Shown: piece by piece, positions 11,489 through 22,440 of the stretch
Numbering within the stretch: position 1 is the first letter of the stretch
How the letters are laid out: the number at the start of each line of letters is the position of its first letter
Origin: Zea mays
Lineage: Eukaryota > Streptophyta > Magnoliopsida > Poales > Poaceae
DNA length: 64,000 nucleotides
Direction of reading: 5' to 3'
Assembly (NCBI RefSeq): GCF_902167145.1
Contig: NC_050096.1
Location: 85,556,683-85,620,682, forward strand
Notes under the pieces: generated by a model
The model's database searches: none
Told to the model about the DNA's origin: nothing
The model's input: only the letters and a program-made list of their open reading frames with translations
Position numbers and translations under genes: made by a program

Positions 11489-11719
11489 GGGTTTGTTTGG
11501 TTCGGGGTGGATTAAACATTAAGGGTTAGTTTGGAACTCTATTTTTCCAAAAATTTCTTATTTTTTTGAGAGAAAATAAACTAATTTTTTCCTTGCGAAA
11601 ATGAAAATCTCTTGGTAAAATAAGGTTCTTAAACTAGCCCTAAAGATGATTGAAGAAGATTAAATCTCTCTATTTGAAATTGAGGAAGATCTTCTTAATT
11701 TCTCTAATCTTAATCTGCC
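11489..11719. mobile_element. Outer MITE, truncated or degenerate at its right end
   Basis: Starts GGGTTTGTTTGGTTCGGGG after a TTA at 11486-11488. Its sequence has the GATTGAAGAAGATTAAAT and AAGATCTTCTTAATTTC internal inverted pattern of grass MITEs. The matching right terminus is not intact; a TTA follows at 11720-11722. Another MITE sits inside it. Confidence 0.55.
11523..11640. mobile_element. Inner MITE nested in the outer MITE
   Basis: A 118-bp element with left end GGGTTAGTTTGGAACTCTATTTT and right end reading inward as GGGCTAGTTTAAGAACCTTATTTT. It is flanked by TAA at 11520-11522 and 11641-11643. The 3-bp TAA duplication and GGG(C/T)TAGTTT ends fit PIF/Harbinger-type MITEs. Confidence 0.82.
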
Positions 11720-11723
11720 TTAG

Positions 11724-12018
11724 GGGAAATGGCTTAGAACAGCAGGTAGGAAGGGAACATGAGATTTGGGAAATGTTTCAGTTAGCTTTCGTATCTTTCA
11801 TTAATTGCTCTCATTCTTGCAACTGGCCCACAGGACACTGGACCCAGCCCCTACGCCTATATAGGCCAAGCACAGGAAACACAACACCTGACTCCAGCTC
11901 TTCAGCCCAAACCAAAAACTGGATCCTGAAGATCTTCGAAGGGCCAACGACTTGAGGGCAGCCGCAACAACGTAGATAACACATCCTCTATATTAACATT
12001 CATATCATTTATATACTA
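11724..12018. other. Intergenic, no gene seen
   Basis: Includes a short CCTATATAGG-like stretch near 11858 (CGCCTATATAGGCC) but no open frame with a recognisable domain. Confidence 0.5.
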
Positions 12019-13269
12019 CTCCCTTCGTTTAGTTTTGATTGATATATTAGCAAAACCGAGAAGTTCAAAAATGATCGATGCATTTTCCTTTTGCGCCTAG
12101 GAGTCCATGATCTTGCAATTACTCTTCCCCCACGCGTGCATCGGGGTGATGGAGAAGATGCCAACAGGACGATGGAACCCAACAGTTTTTCAAATCATCT
12201 GCATTATATACTCCTCTCCATTTCAACGTCATGATCCCAACAACTCTTGGCGCCTACATCTCTCACCGTCTCCTTGCCATGGAAAGTTTTGACGAGAGTG
12301 ATCGCGGTGAATCTGAAGAAGTCATCTATGAGTCCGACGACGCTCATGTCGTGCTCGATTCCTACGCCGACGAGACTAAAGTTCCTGATTCCTATGCCGG
12401 CGAGACAGAAGACAGGAAGATAAAGGTTGATTTTTAAGTCATCCGAGTAGTATCTCCTCTTGTTTCCATTGCACAGAGCTAGAAGTGCACAAAAATGAAA
12501 ACTGAAATTAAACCTACAGAGAGCAGAAACTAAACCTACAGAGAGCTGAAAGCGCACAAAAATGAAAACCGAAACTAAACCTACAGAGAATTGAAGATGA
12601 AAACTTACTCCCTACTCCGGCAACAACATCATGACCTTCTTGTTCACTTCCTCCAACAAAAGCATCATGACCTTCTTGAGAAGCACCTATAATAGCAACA
12701 AGCATCAGATAAAAGAACCATATGAACCTACCTACTCCAAACAAACAAAAGTGTACACCTTCTTGTTCCCAAACCATTGCATAATTGAGTTCAAGTGCAG
12801 GCCCTTCCCACTCTCCAACATCATCCCAATCAATGCGCGCCTCAAGATTTAGGTCTAGCTCAGTTTGTGCCATTGCTCGTAGAGAAGTTGGGGCAGTATC
12901 CATTTGGTCCATGGCATCTTATATAGAGATGCATTAAACTAGGGCTTCCACTTGAAATTTCAAATGGAAATAGACGGAAGGGAGTTGCATCTTATATAGA
13001 GATGCATTACACTGGCGCCAAGATAAAATTTCATGCCACAGAGAAATATCCATGCGGTGATTAGGCGCCAAGACGAAAATTGTTTAGTAGCCCACCGCGG
13101 GAATGAAACAGCCAGCCATTTTGTGATGCTAAACACTTTTATTTTCAACAAAAACAAAGAGTCGAGACCAGGAATAAGGGATTGCTCAATTAAGTTTTGA
13201 TACACACATTACTCTTCCTTGGTCACTGTGTCATCAACGAATATATCAAACAAAACCGAATGGAGGGAG
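12019..13269. mobile_element. 1.25-kb DNA transposon with Stowaway/mariner-type ends
   Basis: The left end reads CTCCCTTCGTTTAGTTTTGA and then TTGATATATT. The right end read inward is CTCCCTCCATTCGGTTTTG then TTTGATATATT. Both are flanked by TA (12017-12018 and 13270-13271). TA duplication with CTCCCTCCG-like ends is the mark of plant Tc1/mariner and Stowaway elements. At 1251 bp it is much longer than a MITE and shorter than an autonomous copy. A minus-strand frame at 12514-12912 (132 codons) starts MDQMD, contains ELDLNLE and two EGHD repeats, and may descend from a transposase N-terminus, but no catalytic domain is present. It is therefore a non-autonomous derivative. Confidence 0.72.
12909..13010. 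repeat. Direct repeat of a palindromic GCATCTTATATAGAGATGCATTA motif
   Basis: The motif GCATCTTATATAGAGATGC, nearly self-complementary, occurs near 12912 and again near 12988 inside the mariner-type element. The spacing is about 76 bp. Confidence 0.7.
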
Positions 13270-13548
13270 TATAATAGAGTAACTCTTTGCAATGGTGTAT
13301 TTATAGTAGATATCTATAGCTGTTTTTAATACTTAATACACTCTCTACACCACCTCAGTTTCTACGTATAGGTTTTCTCCAGGTTCATACAAGCCGTTTG
13401 ATATAGCTATTTTGCAGCTACTGCCACTGCTCGACTGTTGTTCATATAGCTGCACAGCTTAAACTAGAAAGTAGCAGCTAGCCGAATGACGTCATAGATA
13501 TAAACACTCTCTTTCTTCATTTATTTTGTTACCACATAGGATAGATGC
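13270..13548. other. Short intergenic stretch
   Basis: No feature seen. It ends in GATGC (13544-13548), the left target duplication of the solo LTR that follows. Confidence 0.5.
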
Positions 13549-14763
13549 TGTCGGCATTTGGACCCGAGGTCCTAACCGACTAGTGAAATAATGTTGTGTG
13601 CTCCTAACCAGATGGTGATACAAGATGACACAAGTCTTTTATCCTGGTTTGGGCAAGAAGAGGCCCTACTTCTAGCAGAGAGGGATAAGACTTATATTAG
13701 TTGCACCTAAGTGCTTGCACTAGGGAATACAAGCTGAGCGGCACAGGGAAGGATCCTAAGTCCCTGGGGTTGATTGAGGCAAGTGACGATACCATGATGG
13801 AGGAGAAAACTGTGAAGTGTTCACTTGCCTCCCTAAAATTGTGGGCTATCCTATTTATAACCCCAAGGGAAGCTGCCTAGAGGACTGGAGTTGGCCGCAT
13901 ACTGTGAGGAGGTGTCACCATACCAATGTAGACGGTATGGCTTGAAGTATGGTCTTGTACTTGTTGTTGACTTGTGCCCGCTTGATTTCTGTTGAGAGCC
14001 GAGGCTAGGGCTGAGGGCTCGCTACGCACTCGAGCGCCCCGTGGCGAGGGGGCTACCCATACCGTAATGGTTGACACAGTACTAAGTATGGGAAAAAGCC
14101 CTTAAGTAGTGCATCAGCTCTGTAGTGTCTGATGACGTTGGGTGCCTTCCCATTACGGATATCGAGGTAAGAGTCAGGCTCGGGCGAGGCGGAAGTCCGC
14201 CCGAGGTCACGACCGAACCCGTTCTGGGATTCAGAGAAATGCGCCACAGTTTGATGGAGTGGCCTCCTGCGGGATTCGCGGGGTGCAGGTAGCCGAGACT
14301 AGGCTCGGGCGAGGCAGAGTTTGTCCTGAGGTCGAGTTATACTTTAGGTGAGGCAAAATTTGCGCCTGAGGGCTAGCCTCTATCCTTGTCGTATTGTACG
14401 TCCCATCAGGAGTTGGAAGACGACGTGTAAGAACAGTGGTCACATGCTTAATCATGGTTGGTGGATCTTTGATATGAGTGCGGTCTTGTTGCTCCTGTAC
14501 ATCTGTAGCCCTGTGTGGGGGTAGGTAAGTGCATTGAATGTTGTTGTCCCCAGCGAACTTCGGCTAAGTCTTGTCTTGGGATTGTTTTGCTCACCCGAGG
14601 CGGGCTCGAGCGAGGCGGAGACCGCCGTTCTGAGGAGAGGGGACCTCAGTCAGGACGAGGATTCTCCCGAGAATACACCCCGTCCGAAGGCAGGCCCGGG
14701 AAAGGCGGAATCATGGTGACCCCTGAGGGTGGCCTTGGGCGAAGCGTTTCTTATGATCCTTTG

Positions 14764-16001
14764 TGAGAGCACCTAGAGGGGGGGGGGTGAATAGGTGATC
14801 TTGTAATACTTCAAAATCTTAAGCCACAAAACTTGATTAATTGTTAGCACAGTAATTTGCCAAGTGGCTAGAGAAGGATCTCAACACAACACAATAACCA
14901 AGAGATATCAATCATAGAGATGGCACGGTGGTTATCCCGTGGTTCGGCCAAGACCAACGCTTGCCTACTCCACGTTGTGGCGTCCCAACGGACGAGGGTT
15001 GCAATCAACCCCTCTCAAGCGGTCCAAAGACCAACTTGAATACCACGGTGTTGCTTTGCTTTTCTTAATCCCACTTGCGAGGAATCTCCACAGCTTGGAG
15101 CCTCTCGCCCTTTCAAAAGATGTTCACAAAGAATCACGGAGCAAGGGAGGGATCAGCAACTCACACACGACATAAAGATCACAGCGAATACGCACACACA
15201 AAACCAAGACTTGAGCTCAAGTGACTAGCACACTAGAACGGAGCTCAAATCACTAGAATGTCGAACAAGTGCGCAAGAATGTAGTGTGAGTGATCAACAA
15301 TGCTCAAGGGATGCTTGGTGTTCTCCTCCATGCGCCTAGGGGTCCCTTTTATAGCCCCAAGGTAGCTAGGAGCCGTTGAGCACAAATCTGGAAAGCCATT
15401 CTTGCCTTCTGTCATCGGGTGCACCGAACAGTCCGGTGCACACCGGACACTGTCCGGTGCCCGATTTCCTTTCTAAAATGGCGCGGCCGACCATTGCAGA
15501 TCTGGGAGCCGTTGGCGCACCAGACATGTCCGGTGCACACCGGACAGTCCGGTGCCCCCTCCGCCCGGCCACGTGTCGCGCGCAGATTCCGCGGCCGACC
15601 GTTGGCTCACCGGACAGTCCGGTGCACACCGGACAGTCCGGTGAATTTTAGTCGTACGCCGTCGGCGAATTCCCGAGAGCGGCCACTTCACGCCGAGTCA
15701 GCCTGGCGCACCGGACACTGTCCGGTGCACCACCGGACAGTCCGGTGTGCCAGACTGAGCTGAGTCTTGGCTGTACACAGCCAAGCCTTTTTTCACCTCT
15801 TTTCTTTTCTTCTTCTTTCTGTTTCTAACACTTAGACAAGTATATTAGTACACAAAACCAATGTACTAAGGCTTAGAAACATACCTTTACTCTTGATTTG
15901 CACTTTGTCCATCCATGAGCATAAATTCACATTTAAGCACTTGTGTTGGCACTCAATCACCAAAATACTTAGAAATGGCCCAAGGGCACATTTCCCTTTC
16001 A
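14764..16001 (-). repeat. 3' LTR of Opie-A
   Basis: 1238 bp, TG...CA on both strands. A run of ten or more G residues at about 14778-14788 distinguishes it from the other copy. The region 15418-15755 is packed with CCGGACxGTCCGG palindromes. A TATA motif on the minus strand (TATAAAAGGG) is at about 15345-15355. Confidence 0.94.
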
Positions 16002-16016
16002 ATCTCCCCCTTTTTG
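16002..16016 (-). promoter_or_regulatory. Polypurine tract of Opie-A
   Basis: On the minus strand AAAAAGGGGGAGAT directly abuts the LTR start TGAAAGGG, the expected plus-strand priming site. Further CTCCCCC blocks at about 16240, 16390 and 16650 are extra tract-like motifs, a Sirevirus habit. Confidence 0.85.
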
Positions 16017-16788
16017 GTGATTTATGCCAACACAACATAAAGCAACTAGAACAAGTGCAATATCACTTCAAATAAAACTCAAATTTATTTTGATTCAATT
16101 TTGGCATATATGGATCATCCTTTGCCACCACTTGGTTTGTTTTTGCAAATCAAACTCAAATCTCTATTTCTAAGTCAAACACACATGTTGAAGCATAAAT
16201 AGAGTCATTCCAAAAGAGATTGATCAAAGATTTCAAAAACTCCCCCTATTTCCCATAATCAACACTTCTCCCCACAAGAGGCCAACTTTTGACAAAAGAG
16301 ACAATGCAAGAGTTTTGACAAAACAAAAAGCTCTATTTTACTATTTTCAATATTTCTCAAGTGGTAGCTGATCCATTTATTGCTTTGGCCTTTATTTTCT
16401 CCCCCTTTGGCATCAAGCACCAAAACGGGATCAATCTTGGCCCGATAACCCCATTGCCTCACCAAAATCTTCAATTAAGAGCAAATGGCAATAAGAGTTC
16501 ATGAGATGAACTTGGAATAAGTTACCCTCTCATCGGAGTGCAGTGGAAGTCTTTCATGGTCCAAGTCCACCTTTTCCCTTTCAATCCTCCTTCGAGACTA
16601 AATCATCAAACTCAAGCACATGGTTAGTCTCAAAGGGTCAAGTTGTAACACATCTCCCCCTAAACATGTGCATCACTTTGCAACGGACTTGTGAGGTCCA
16701 GGGAGTGTTTGTACAACTTGAGCACCACAATAAGCAACAAAATGCAGAAGGAACATGATCCAAGGCATAAACACAAGTATGCTATAAA
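16017..16788 (-). other. 3' untranslated region of Opie-A
   Basis: About 770 bp between the pol stop and the polypurine tract. No envelope-like frame is present. It holds repeated G-rich tract-like motifs on the minus strand. Confidence 0.8.
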
Positions 16789-19700
16789 TCAATCCAAGTT
16801 CCGCGAATCTAAGACATTTAGCTCACTACGCAACCTGCAAAAGGTCTTCTCATCTAGAGGCTTGGTAAAGATATCGGCTAGCTGGTTCTCGGTGCTAACA
16901 TGAAACACTTCGATATCTCCCTTTTGCTGGTGGTCTCTCAAAAAGTGATGCCGGATGTCTATGTGCTTTGTGCGGCTGTGCTCAACAGGATTTTCCGCCA
17001 TGCGGATAGCACTCTCATTATCACATAGGAGTGGGACTTTGCTCAGATTGTAGCCAAAGTCCCTGAGGGTTTGCCTCATCCAAAGCAGTTGCGCGCAACA
17101 CTGTCCTGCGGCAACGTACTCGGCCTCAGCGGTGGATAGGGCAACGGAGGTTTGTTTCTTAGAGTTCCATGACACCAGGGACCTTTCTAAGAATTGGCAC
17201 GTCCCCGATGTACTCTTCCTATCGACCTTACATCCAGCATAGTCGGAGTCTGAGTATCCAACCAAGTCAAAGGTAGACCCCTTTGGATACCAGAGCCCGA
17301 AGCAAGGCGTAGCAACCAAATATCTAAGAATTCGCTTCACCGCCACTAAGTGACACTCCTTAGGATCGGATTGAAATCTAGCACACATGCATACGCTAAG
17401 CATGATATCCGGTCTACTAGCACATAAATAAAGTAAAGACCCTATCATTGACCGGTATGCTTTTTGATCAACGGACTTACCTCCTTTGTTGAGATCGGTG
17501 TGTCCGTCGGTTCCCATCGGAGTCTTTGCGGGCTTGGTGTCCTTCATCCCAAACCGCTTTAGCAGATCTTGCGTGTACTTCGTTTGGGAGATGAAGGTGC
17601 CATCCTTGAGTTGCTTCACTTGGAACCCAAGGAAGTAGTTCAACTCGCCCATCATCGACATCTCGAATTTCTGCGTCATTACCCTGCTAAACTCTTCACA
17701 AGACTTTTGGTTAGTAGAACCAAATATTATGTCATCGACATAAATTTGGCACACAAAAAGATCACCGTCACAAGTCTTAGTGAAAAGAGTTGGATCGGCT
17801 TTCCCAACCTTGAAAGCATTAGCAATTAAAAAGTCTCTAAGGCATTCATACCATGCTCTTGGGGCTTGCTTAAGTCCATAGAGCGCCTTAGAGAGCTTAC
17901 ACACGTGGTCGGGGTACCGTTCATCCTCGAAGCCAGGGGGTTGCTCCACGTACACCTCCTCCTTGATTGGCCCGTTGAGGAAAGCGCTCTTCACATCCAT
18001 TTGGAACAACCTGAAAGAATGGTGAGCGGCATATGCTAGCAAGATACGAATTGATTCTAGCCTAGCCACAGGAGCAAATGTCTCCTCAAAGTCCAAACCT
18101 GCGACTTGGGCATAACCTTTTGCCACAAGTCGAGCCTTGTTCCTCGTCACCACCCCGTGCTCGTCCTGTTTGTTGCGGAACACCCACTTGGTTCCCACAA
18201 CATTTTGCTTAGGACGAGGCACCAGTGTCCAAACTTCATTGCGCTTGAAGTTGTTGAGTTCCTCCTGCATGGCCAATACCCAATCCGGATCTAGCAAGGC
18301 CTCCTCTACCCTGAAAGGCTCAATAGAAGAGACAAAGGAGTAATGCTCACAAAAATTAACTAATCGAGATCGAGTAGTTACTCCCTTGCTAATGTCACCC
18401 AAAATTTGGTCGACGGGATGATCCCTTTGAATCACCGCTCGAACTTGGGTTGGAGGTGCCGGTTGCGCTTCTTCCTCCATCACGTGATCATCTTGTGCTC
18501 CCCCTTGATCACACGCCTCCTTTTGATGAACCTGTTCATCGTCTTGAGGTGGGGGATGCACCGTTGTTGAGGAAGAAGGTTGATCTCGTTCATCTTGTTC
18601 CTGTGGCCGCACTTCTCCAATCGCCATGGTTCGTATAGCTGCCGTCGGAACATCTTCTTCATCTACATCATCACAATCAACAACTTGCTCTCTTGGAGAG
18701 CCATTAGTCTCATCAAATACAACGTCGCTAGAGACTTCAACCAAACCCGATGATTTGTTGAAGACTCTATACGCCTTTGTATTTGAGTCATAACCTAACA
18801 AAAACCCTTCTACAGTTTAGGGAGCAAATTTAGAATTTCTACCCTTCTTCACTAGAATGTAGCACCTGCTCCCAAATACACGAAAGTAAGATACATTGGG
18901 TTTGTTACCGGTTAGTAGCTCATACGAAGTCTTCTTGAGAAGACGATGAAGGTAGACCCGGTTGATGGCGTGGCAAGCCGTGTTCACGGCTTCCGACCAA
19001 AAACGCTCGGGGGTCTTGAATTCTCCAAGCATCGTCCTCGCCATATCGATTAACGTCCTGTTCTTCCTCTCTACCACACCATTTTGCTGTGGTGTGTAGG
19101 GAGCGGAGAACTCGTGCTTGATCCCTTCCTCCTCAAGGAACTCCTCCACTTGAAGGTTCTTGAACTCGGACCCGTTGTCGCTCCTTATCTTCTTCACCTT
19201 GAGCTCAAACTCATTTTGAGCTCTCCTTAGGAAGCGCTTGAGGGTCCCTTGGGTTTCAGACTTATCCTGCAAAAAGAACACCCAAGTGAAGCGGGAAAAG
19301 TCATCAACAATAACTAGACCATACTTACTTCCTCCTATGCTCAGATAGGCGACGGGTCCGAAGAGGTCCAAATGTAGCAGCTCCAGGGGTCTTGATGTTG
19401 TCATCACATTTTTGGTGTGATGAGAGCCTCCCACTTGTTTCCCTGCTTGACAAGCTGCACAAGGTCTATCTTTTTCGAAATGAACATTGGTTAGACCTAT
19501 CACATGTTCTCCCTTTAGAAGCTTGTGGAGGTTCTTCATCCCCACATGTGCTAAGCGGCGATGCCACAGCCAGCCCATGCAAGTCTTAGCCATTAAGCAT
19601 GCATCTAGACCGGCCTCTTCTTTTGCAAAATCAACTAGGTAAAGCTTGCCATCTAGTACACCCTTAAAAGCTAGTGAACCATCACATCTTCTAAAGACAG

Positions 19701-19989
19701 ACACATCTATATTTGTAAACAAACAGTTATATCCCATATTGCATAATTGACTAACAGATAGCAAATTATATCCAAGAGACTCTACTAAAAACACATTAGA
19801 GATAGAGTGCTCATTTGAGATTGCAATTTTACCTAACCCTTTTACCTTGCCTTGATTCCCATCACCGAATATTATTGAATCTTGGGAATCTTTGTTTTTG
19901 ACATAGGAGGTGAACATCTTCTTCTCCCCCGTCATATGGTTTGTGCATCCGCTGTCAATAATCCAGCTTGAACCCCCGGATGCATAAAC
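16789..19989 (-). pseudogene. Opie-A pol (protease, integrase, reverse transcriptase, RNase H) with one stop codon
   Basis: The frame reads from about 19989 down to 16789, about 1067 codons, with a single in-frame stop at 18817-18819. In order there is an aspartic protease with [10 protein letters not shown] near residue 15. A GAG-pre-integrase segment with [15 protein letters not shown] and CxxC follows. The integrase core has HLDLFG, SDNGSEF and the [17 protein letters not shown] block. Reverse transcriptase has [12 protein letters not shown] and [11 protein letters not shown]. RNase H has Cxxx[21 protein letters not shown] and the terminal [12 protein letters not shown]. Length and order match Sirevirus pol. 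The stop falls between integrase and reverse transcriptase, so RT and RNase H would not be made by normal translation. Pol starts after gag in the +1 frame; see the boundary finding. Confidence 0.93.
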
Positions 19990-20002
19990 CTGCAAGGCAA
20001 AT

Positions 20003-22390
20003 TTAGGCTTGGGTCTTAGGTACCCAACTCATGTTGGGTCCTGCAAGGTTAGCACAAATATCCTTAGGGACCCAAATGCAAGTTTTGTCTCCCTTGCATC
20101 TTGCCCCTAATTTTCTAGCAACTATCTTCCTATCCTTTCTACAAATAGCAAAAGAAGCATTTAAAGCATGATATATTGTAGAGGGTTCATTTACTTTCCT
20201 AGGAACATTAACAACATTTCTCCTAGGCAAATTATGAACAGCATTTCTCCTACCAACATTTCTATCATGCACATAAGAAGAACTAGAAGCAAACATGGCA
20301 TGAGAATCAAAGGCATTATATGCATTACAACTTCTATAAGCATTTCTAGATTGTCTCCTATCATGGTACATAAAAGCATGGTTCTTTTGCACACTACTAG
20401 CCATAGGGGCCTTTCCTTTCTCCTTGGCGGAGATGGGGGCCTTATGGCTTGTCAAGTTCTTGGCTTCCCTCTTGTAGCCAAGTCCATCCTTAATTGAGGG
20501 GTGTCTACCGATCGTGTAGGCATCCCTTGCAAATTTTAGCTTGTCAAATTCATTCTTGCTAGTCTTAAGTTGGGCATTAAGACTAACTAATTCCTCATTT
20601 AATTTAGAAATTGAAACTAAATGATCACTACACGCATCAATGTCAAAATCTTTACACCTATTACAAGTTTCAACAATTTCTACACAAGAATTAGATTTAC
20701 TAGCTACTTCTAGTTTAGTATTTAAATCATCGTTAAAACTTTTTAACTTAGCAATAGTTTCATGACAAGAAGATAATTCACTAGAGAGCATTTCATTCCT
20801 CTTAATTTCTAGAGCAAGAGATTTCTGAGCTTCTACAAATTTATCATGTTCTTCATACAACAAATCCTCTTGCTTTTCTAACAGTATATTCCTATCATTC
20901 AAGGCATCAATCAATTCATTAATTTTGTCTACCTTAGTTCTATCTAATCCCTTGAATAAGCATGAGTAATCTATCTCATCATCATCACTAGACTCATCCT
21001 CACTTGAAGAAGCATAAGTACTAGTATTAGGAGTGCTTACTTTCTTCTCCCTTGCCATGAGGCAAGTGTGACGCTCGTTGGGGAAGAGGGATGACTTGTT
21101 GAAGGCAGTGGCGGCGAGTCCCTCATTATCAGAGTCGGACGAGGAGCAGTCCGAATCCCACTCCTTGCCAAGATGAGCCTCGCCCTTTGCCTTCTTATAG
21201 TTCTTCTTTTTCTCCCTCTTGTTCCCTTGATCCTGATCACTATCATTGTCGGGACAGTTAGCAATAAAATGACCAAGCTTACCGCATTTGAAGCATGAGC
21301 GCTTCCCCTTGGCTTTGGTCTTGCTTGGCTGTCCCTTGCGACCTTTAAGCACCATCTTGAATCTTTTGATGATGAGAGCCATCTCTTCATCATTAAGTTC
21401 GGCCGCCTCAATCTGTGCCACCTTGCTTGGTAGCGCCTCCTTGCTTCGTGTTGCCTTGAGAGCAAGGGGTTGCGGCTCGTTGACCGGACCATTCAAGGCA
21501 TCGTCCACGTACCTCGCCTCCTTGATCATCATTCGCCCGCTAACAAATTTCCCAAGAACTTCTTCGGGCGACATCTTGGTGTACCTGGGATTTTCACGAA
21601 TATTGTTCACCAAATGAGGATCAAGAACGGAAAATGACCTTAGCATTAGGCGGACGACGTCGTGGTTCGTCCATCGCGTGCTCCCGTAGCTCCTTATTTT
21701 GTTGATAAGGGTCTTGAGCCGGTTGTATTTTTGTGTCGGCTCCTCGCCCCTTATCATCGCGAACCGTCCAAGCTCGCCTTCCACCAACTCCATTTTGGTG
21801 AGCAAGGTGACGTCGTTTCCCTCATGAGAGATCTTGAGGGTGTCCCAGATCTGCTTGGCATTGTCCAAGCCGCTCACCTTGTGATACTCGTCCCTGCACA
21901 AAGAGGCTAGCAACACAGTAGTAGCTTGTGCATTTTTATGAATCTGTTCATTAATAAACACAGGGCTATCCGAGCTATCAAATTTCATTCCACTTTCCAC
22001 AATCTCCCAAATGCTTGGATGGAGAGAAAACAGGTGAGTACGCATTTTGTGGCTCCAAAATCCGTAGTCTTCTCCATCAAAGTGAGGGGGCTTGCCAAGT
22101 GGAATGGGGAGCAATTGAGCATTTGAACTATGCGGGATGCGTGAATAATCGAAAGAAAAGTTTGAGTTAACCGTCTTTCGTCTATCGTGGTCGTCGTCGT
22201 CCTTTTGGGAGGAGGAAGATTCGTCGCTATCGTAGTAGACAATTTCCTTGATGCGCCTTGTCTTCTTCTTCCTCCCGTCTTTTCTTTTGTGGCCCGAGCC
22301 TGAGTCGGTGAGCTTGTCATCATTGGGCTCGTTGACGAAGGTCTCCTTCTCCTTGTCGTTGATCACCATCCCCTTGCCCTTAGGATCCAT
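20003..22390 (-). CDS. gag: Opie-A Gag, intact, 795 residues
   Basis: Starts at the ATG at 22390 (MDPKGKG) and runs without a stop to 20003. Residues 1-75 are charged and lysine-rich. A capsid-like domain with LGKPPHFDGEDYGFWSHKM begins near residue 98 and includes the helical LCRDEYHKVSGLDNAKQIWDTL segment. A zinc knuckle CFKCGKLGHFIANC lies near residue 370. A long coiled-coil tail with EKQEDLLYEEHDKFVEAQKS follows. Near residue 610 there is a conserved CNRCKDFDIDACSDH motif. The tail ends with two WVPK repeats. The long C-terminal extension is typical of Sirevirus Gag. This is the structural protein of the particle and the only uninterrupted gag of the two Opie copies. Confidence 0.93.
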   Translation of the reverse strand: MDPKGKGMVINDKEKETFVNEPNDDKLTDSGSGHKRKDGRKKKTRRIKEIVYYDSDESSSSQKDDDDHDRRKTVNSNFSFDYSRIPHSSNAQLLPIPLGKPPHFDGEDYGFWSHKMRTHLFSLHPSIWEIVESGMKFDSSDSPVFINEQIHKNAQATTVLLASLCRDEYHKVSGLDNAKQIWDTLKISHEGNDVTLLTKMELVEGELGRFAMIRGEEPTQKYNRLKTLINKIRSYGSTRWTNHDVVRLMLRSFSVLDPHLVNNIRENPRYTKMSPEEVLGKFVSGRMMIKEARYVDDALNGPVNEPQPLALKATRSKEALPSKVAQIEAAELNDEEMALIIKRFKMVLKGRKGQPSKTKAKGKRSCFKCGKLGHFIANCPDNDSDQDQGNKREKKKNYKKAKGEAHLGKEWDSDCSSSDSDNEGLAATAFNKSSLFPNERHTCLMAREKKVSTPNTSTYASSSEDESSDDDEIDYSCLFKGLDRTKVDKINELIDALNDRNILLEKQEDLLYEEHDKFVEAQKSLALEIKRNEMLSSELSSCHETIAKLKSFNDDLNTKLEVASKSNSCVEIVETCNRCKDFDIDACSDHLVSISKLNEELVSLNAQLKTSKNEFDKLKFARDAYTIGRHPSIKDGLGYKREAKNLTSHKAPISAKEKGKAPMASSVQKNHAFMYHDRRQSRNAYRSCNAYNAFDSHAMFASSSSYVHDRNVGRRNAVHNLPRRNVVNVPRKVNEPSTIYHALNASFAICRKDRKIVARKLGARCKGDKTCIWVPKDICANLAGPNMSWVPKTQA

Positions 22391-22425
22391 CTCTTCGGGC
22401 GGTTAGTCCCTTTCTTGAAGAGAAC

Positions 22426-22438
22426 GACTCTGATACCA
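22426..22438 (-). promoter_or_regulatory. Primer-binding site of Opie-A
   Basis: TGGTATCAGAGTC on the minus strand, two bases inside the LTR. It is complementary to the 3' end of initiator methionine tRNA, the usual copia primer. Confidence 0.9.
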
Positions 22439-22440
22439 AT

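Noticed and set aside
15418..15755. Regularly repeated palindromes that could suggest a CRISPR array
   Set aside because: Spacing is irregular, the motif is only about 13-17 bp, the blocks lie within LTR boundaries, and the genome is that of a plant.
16017..16788. A possible envelope-like gene of a Sirevirus
   Set aside because: The space between pol and the 3' LTR is under 1 kb in all copies here and contains no open frame with a signal peptide or membrane segment.
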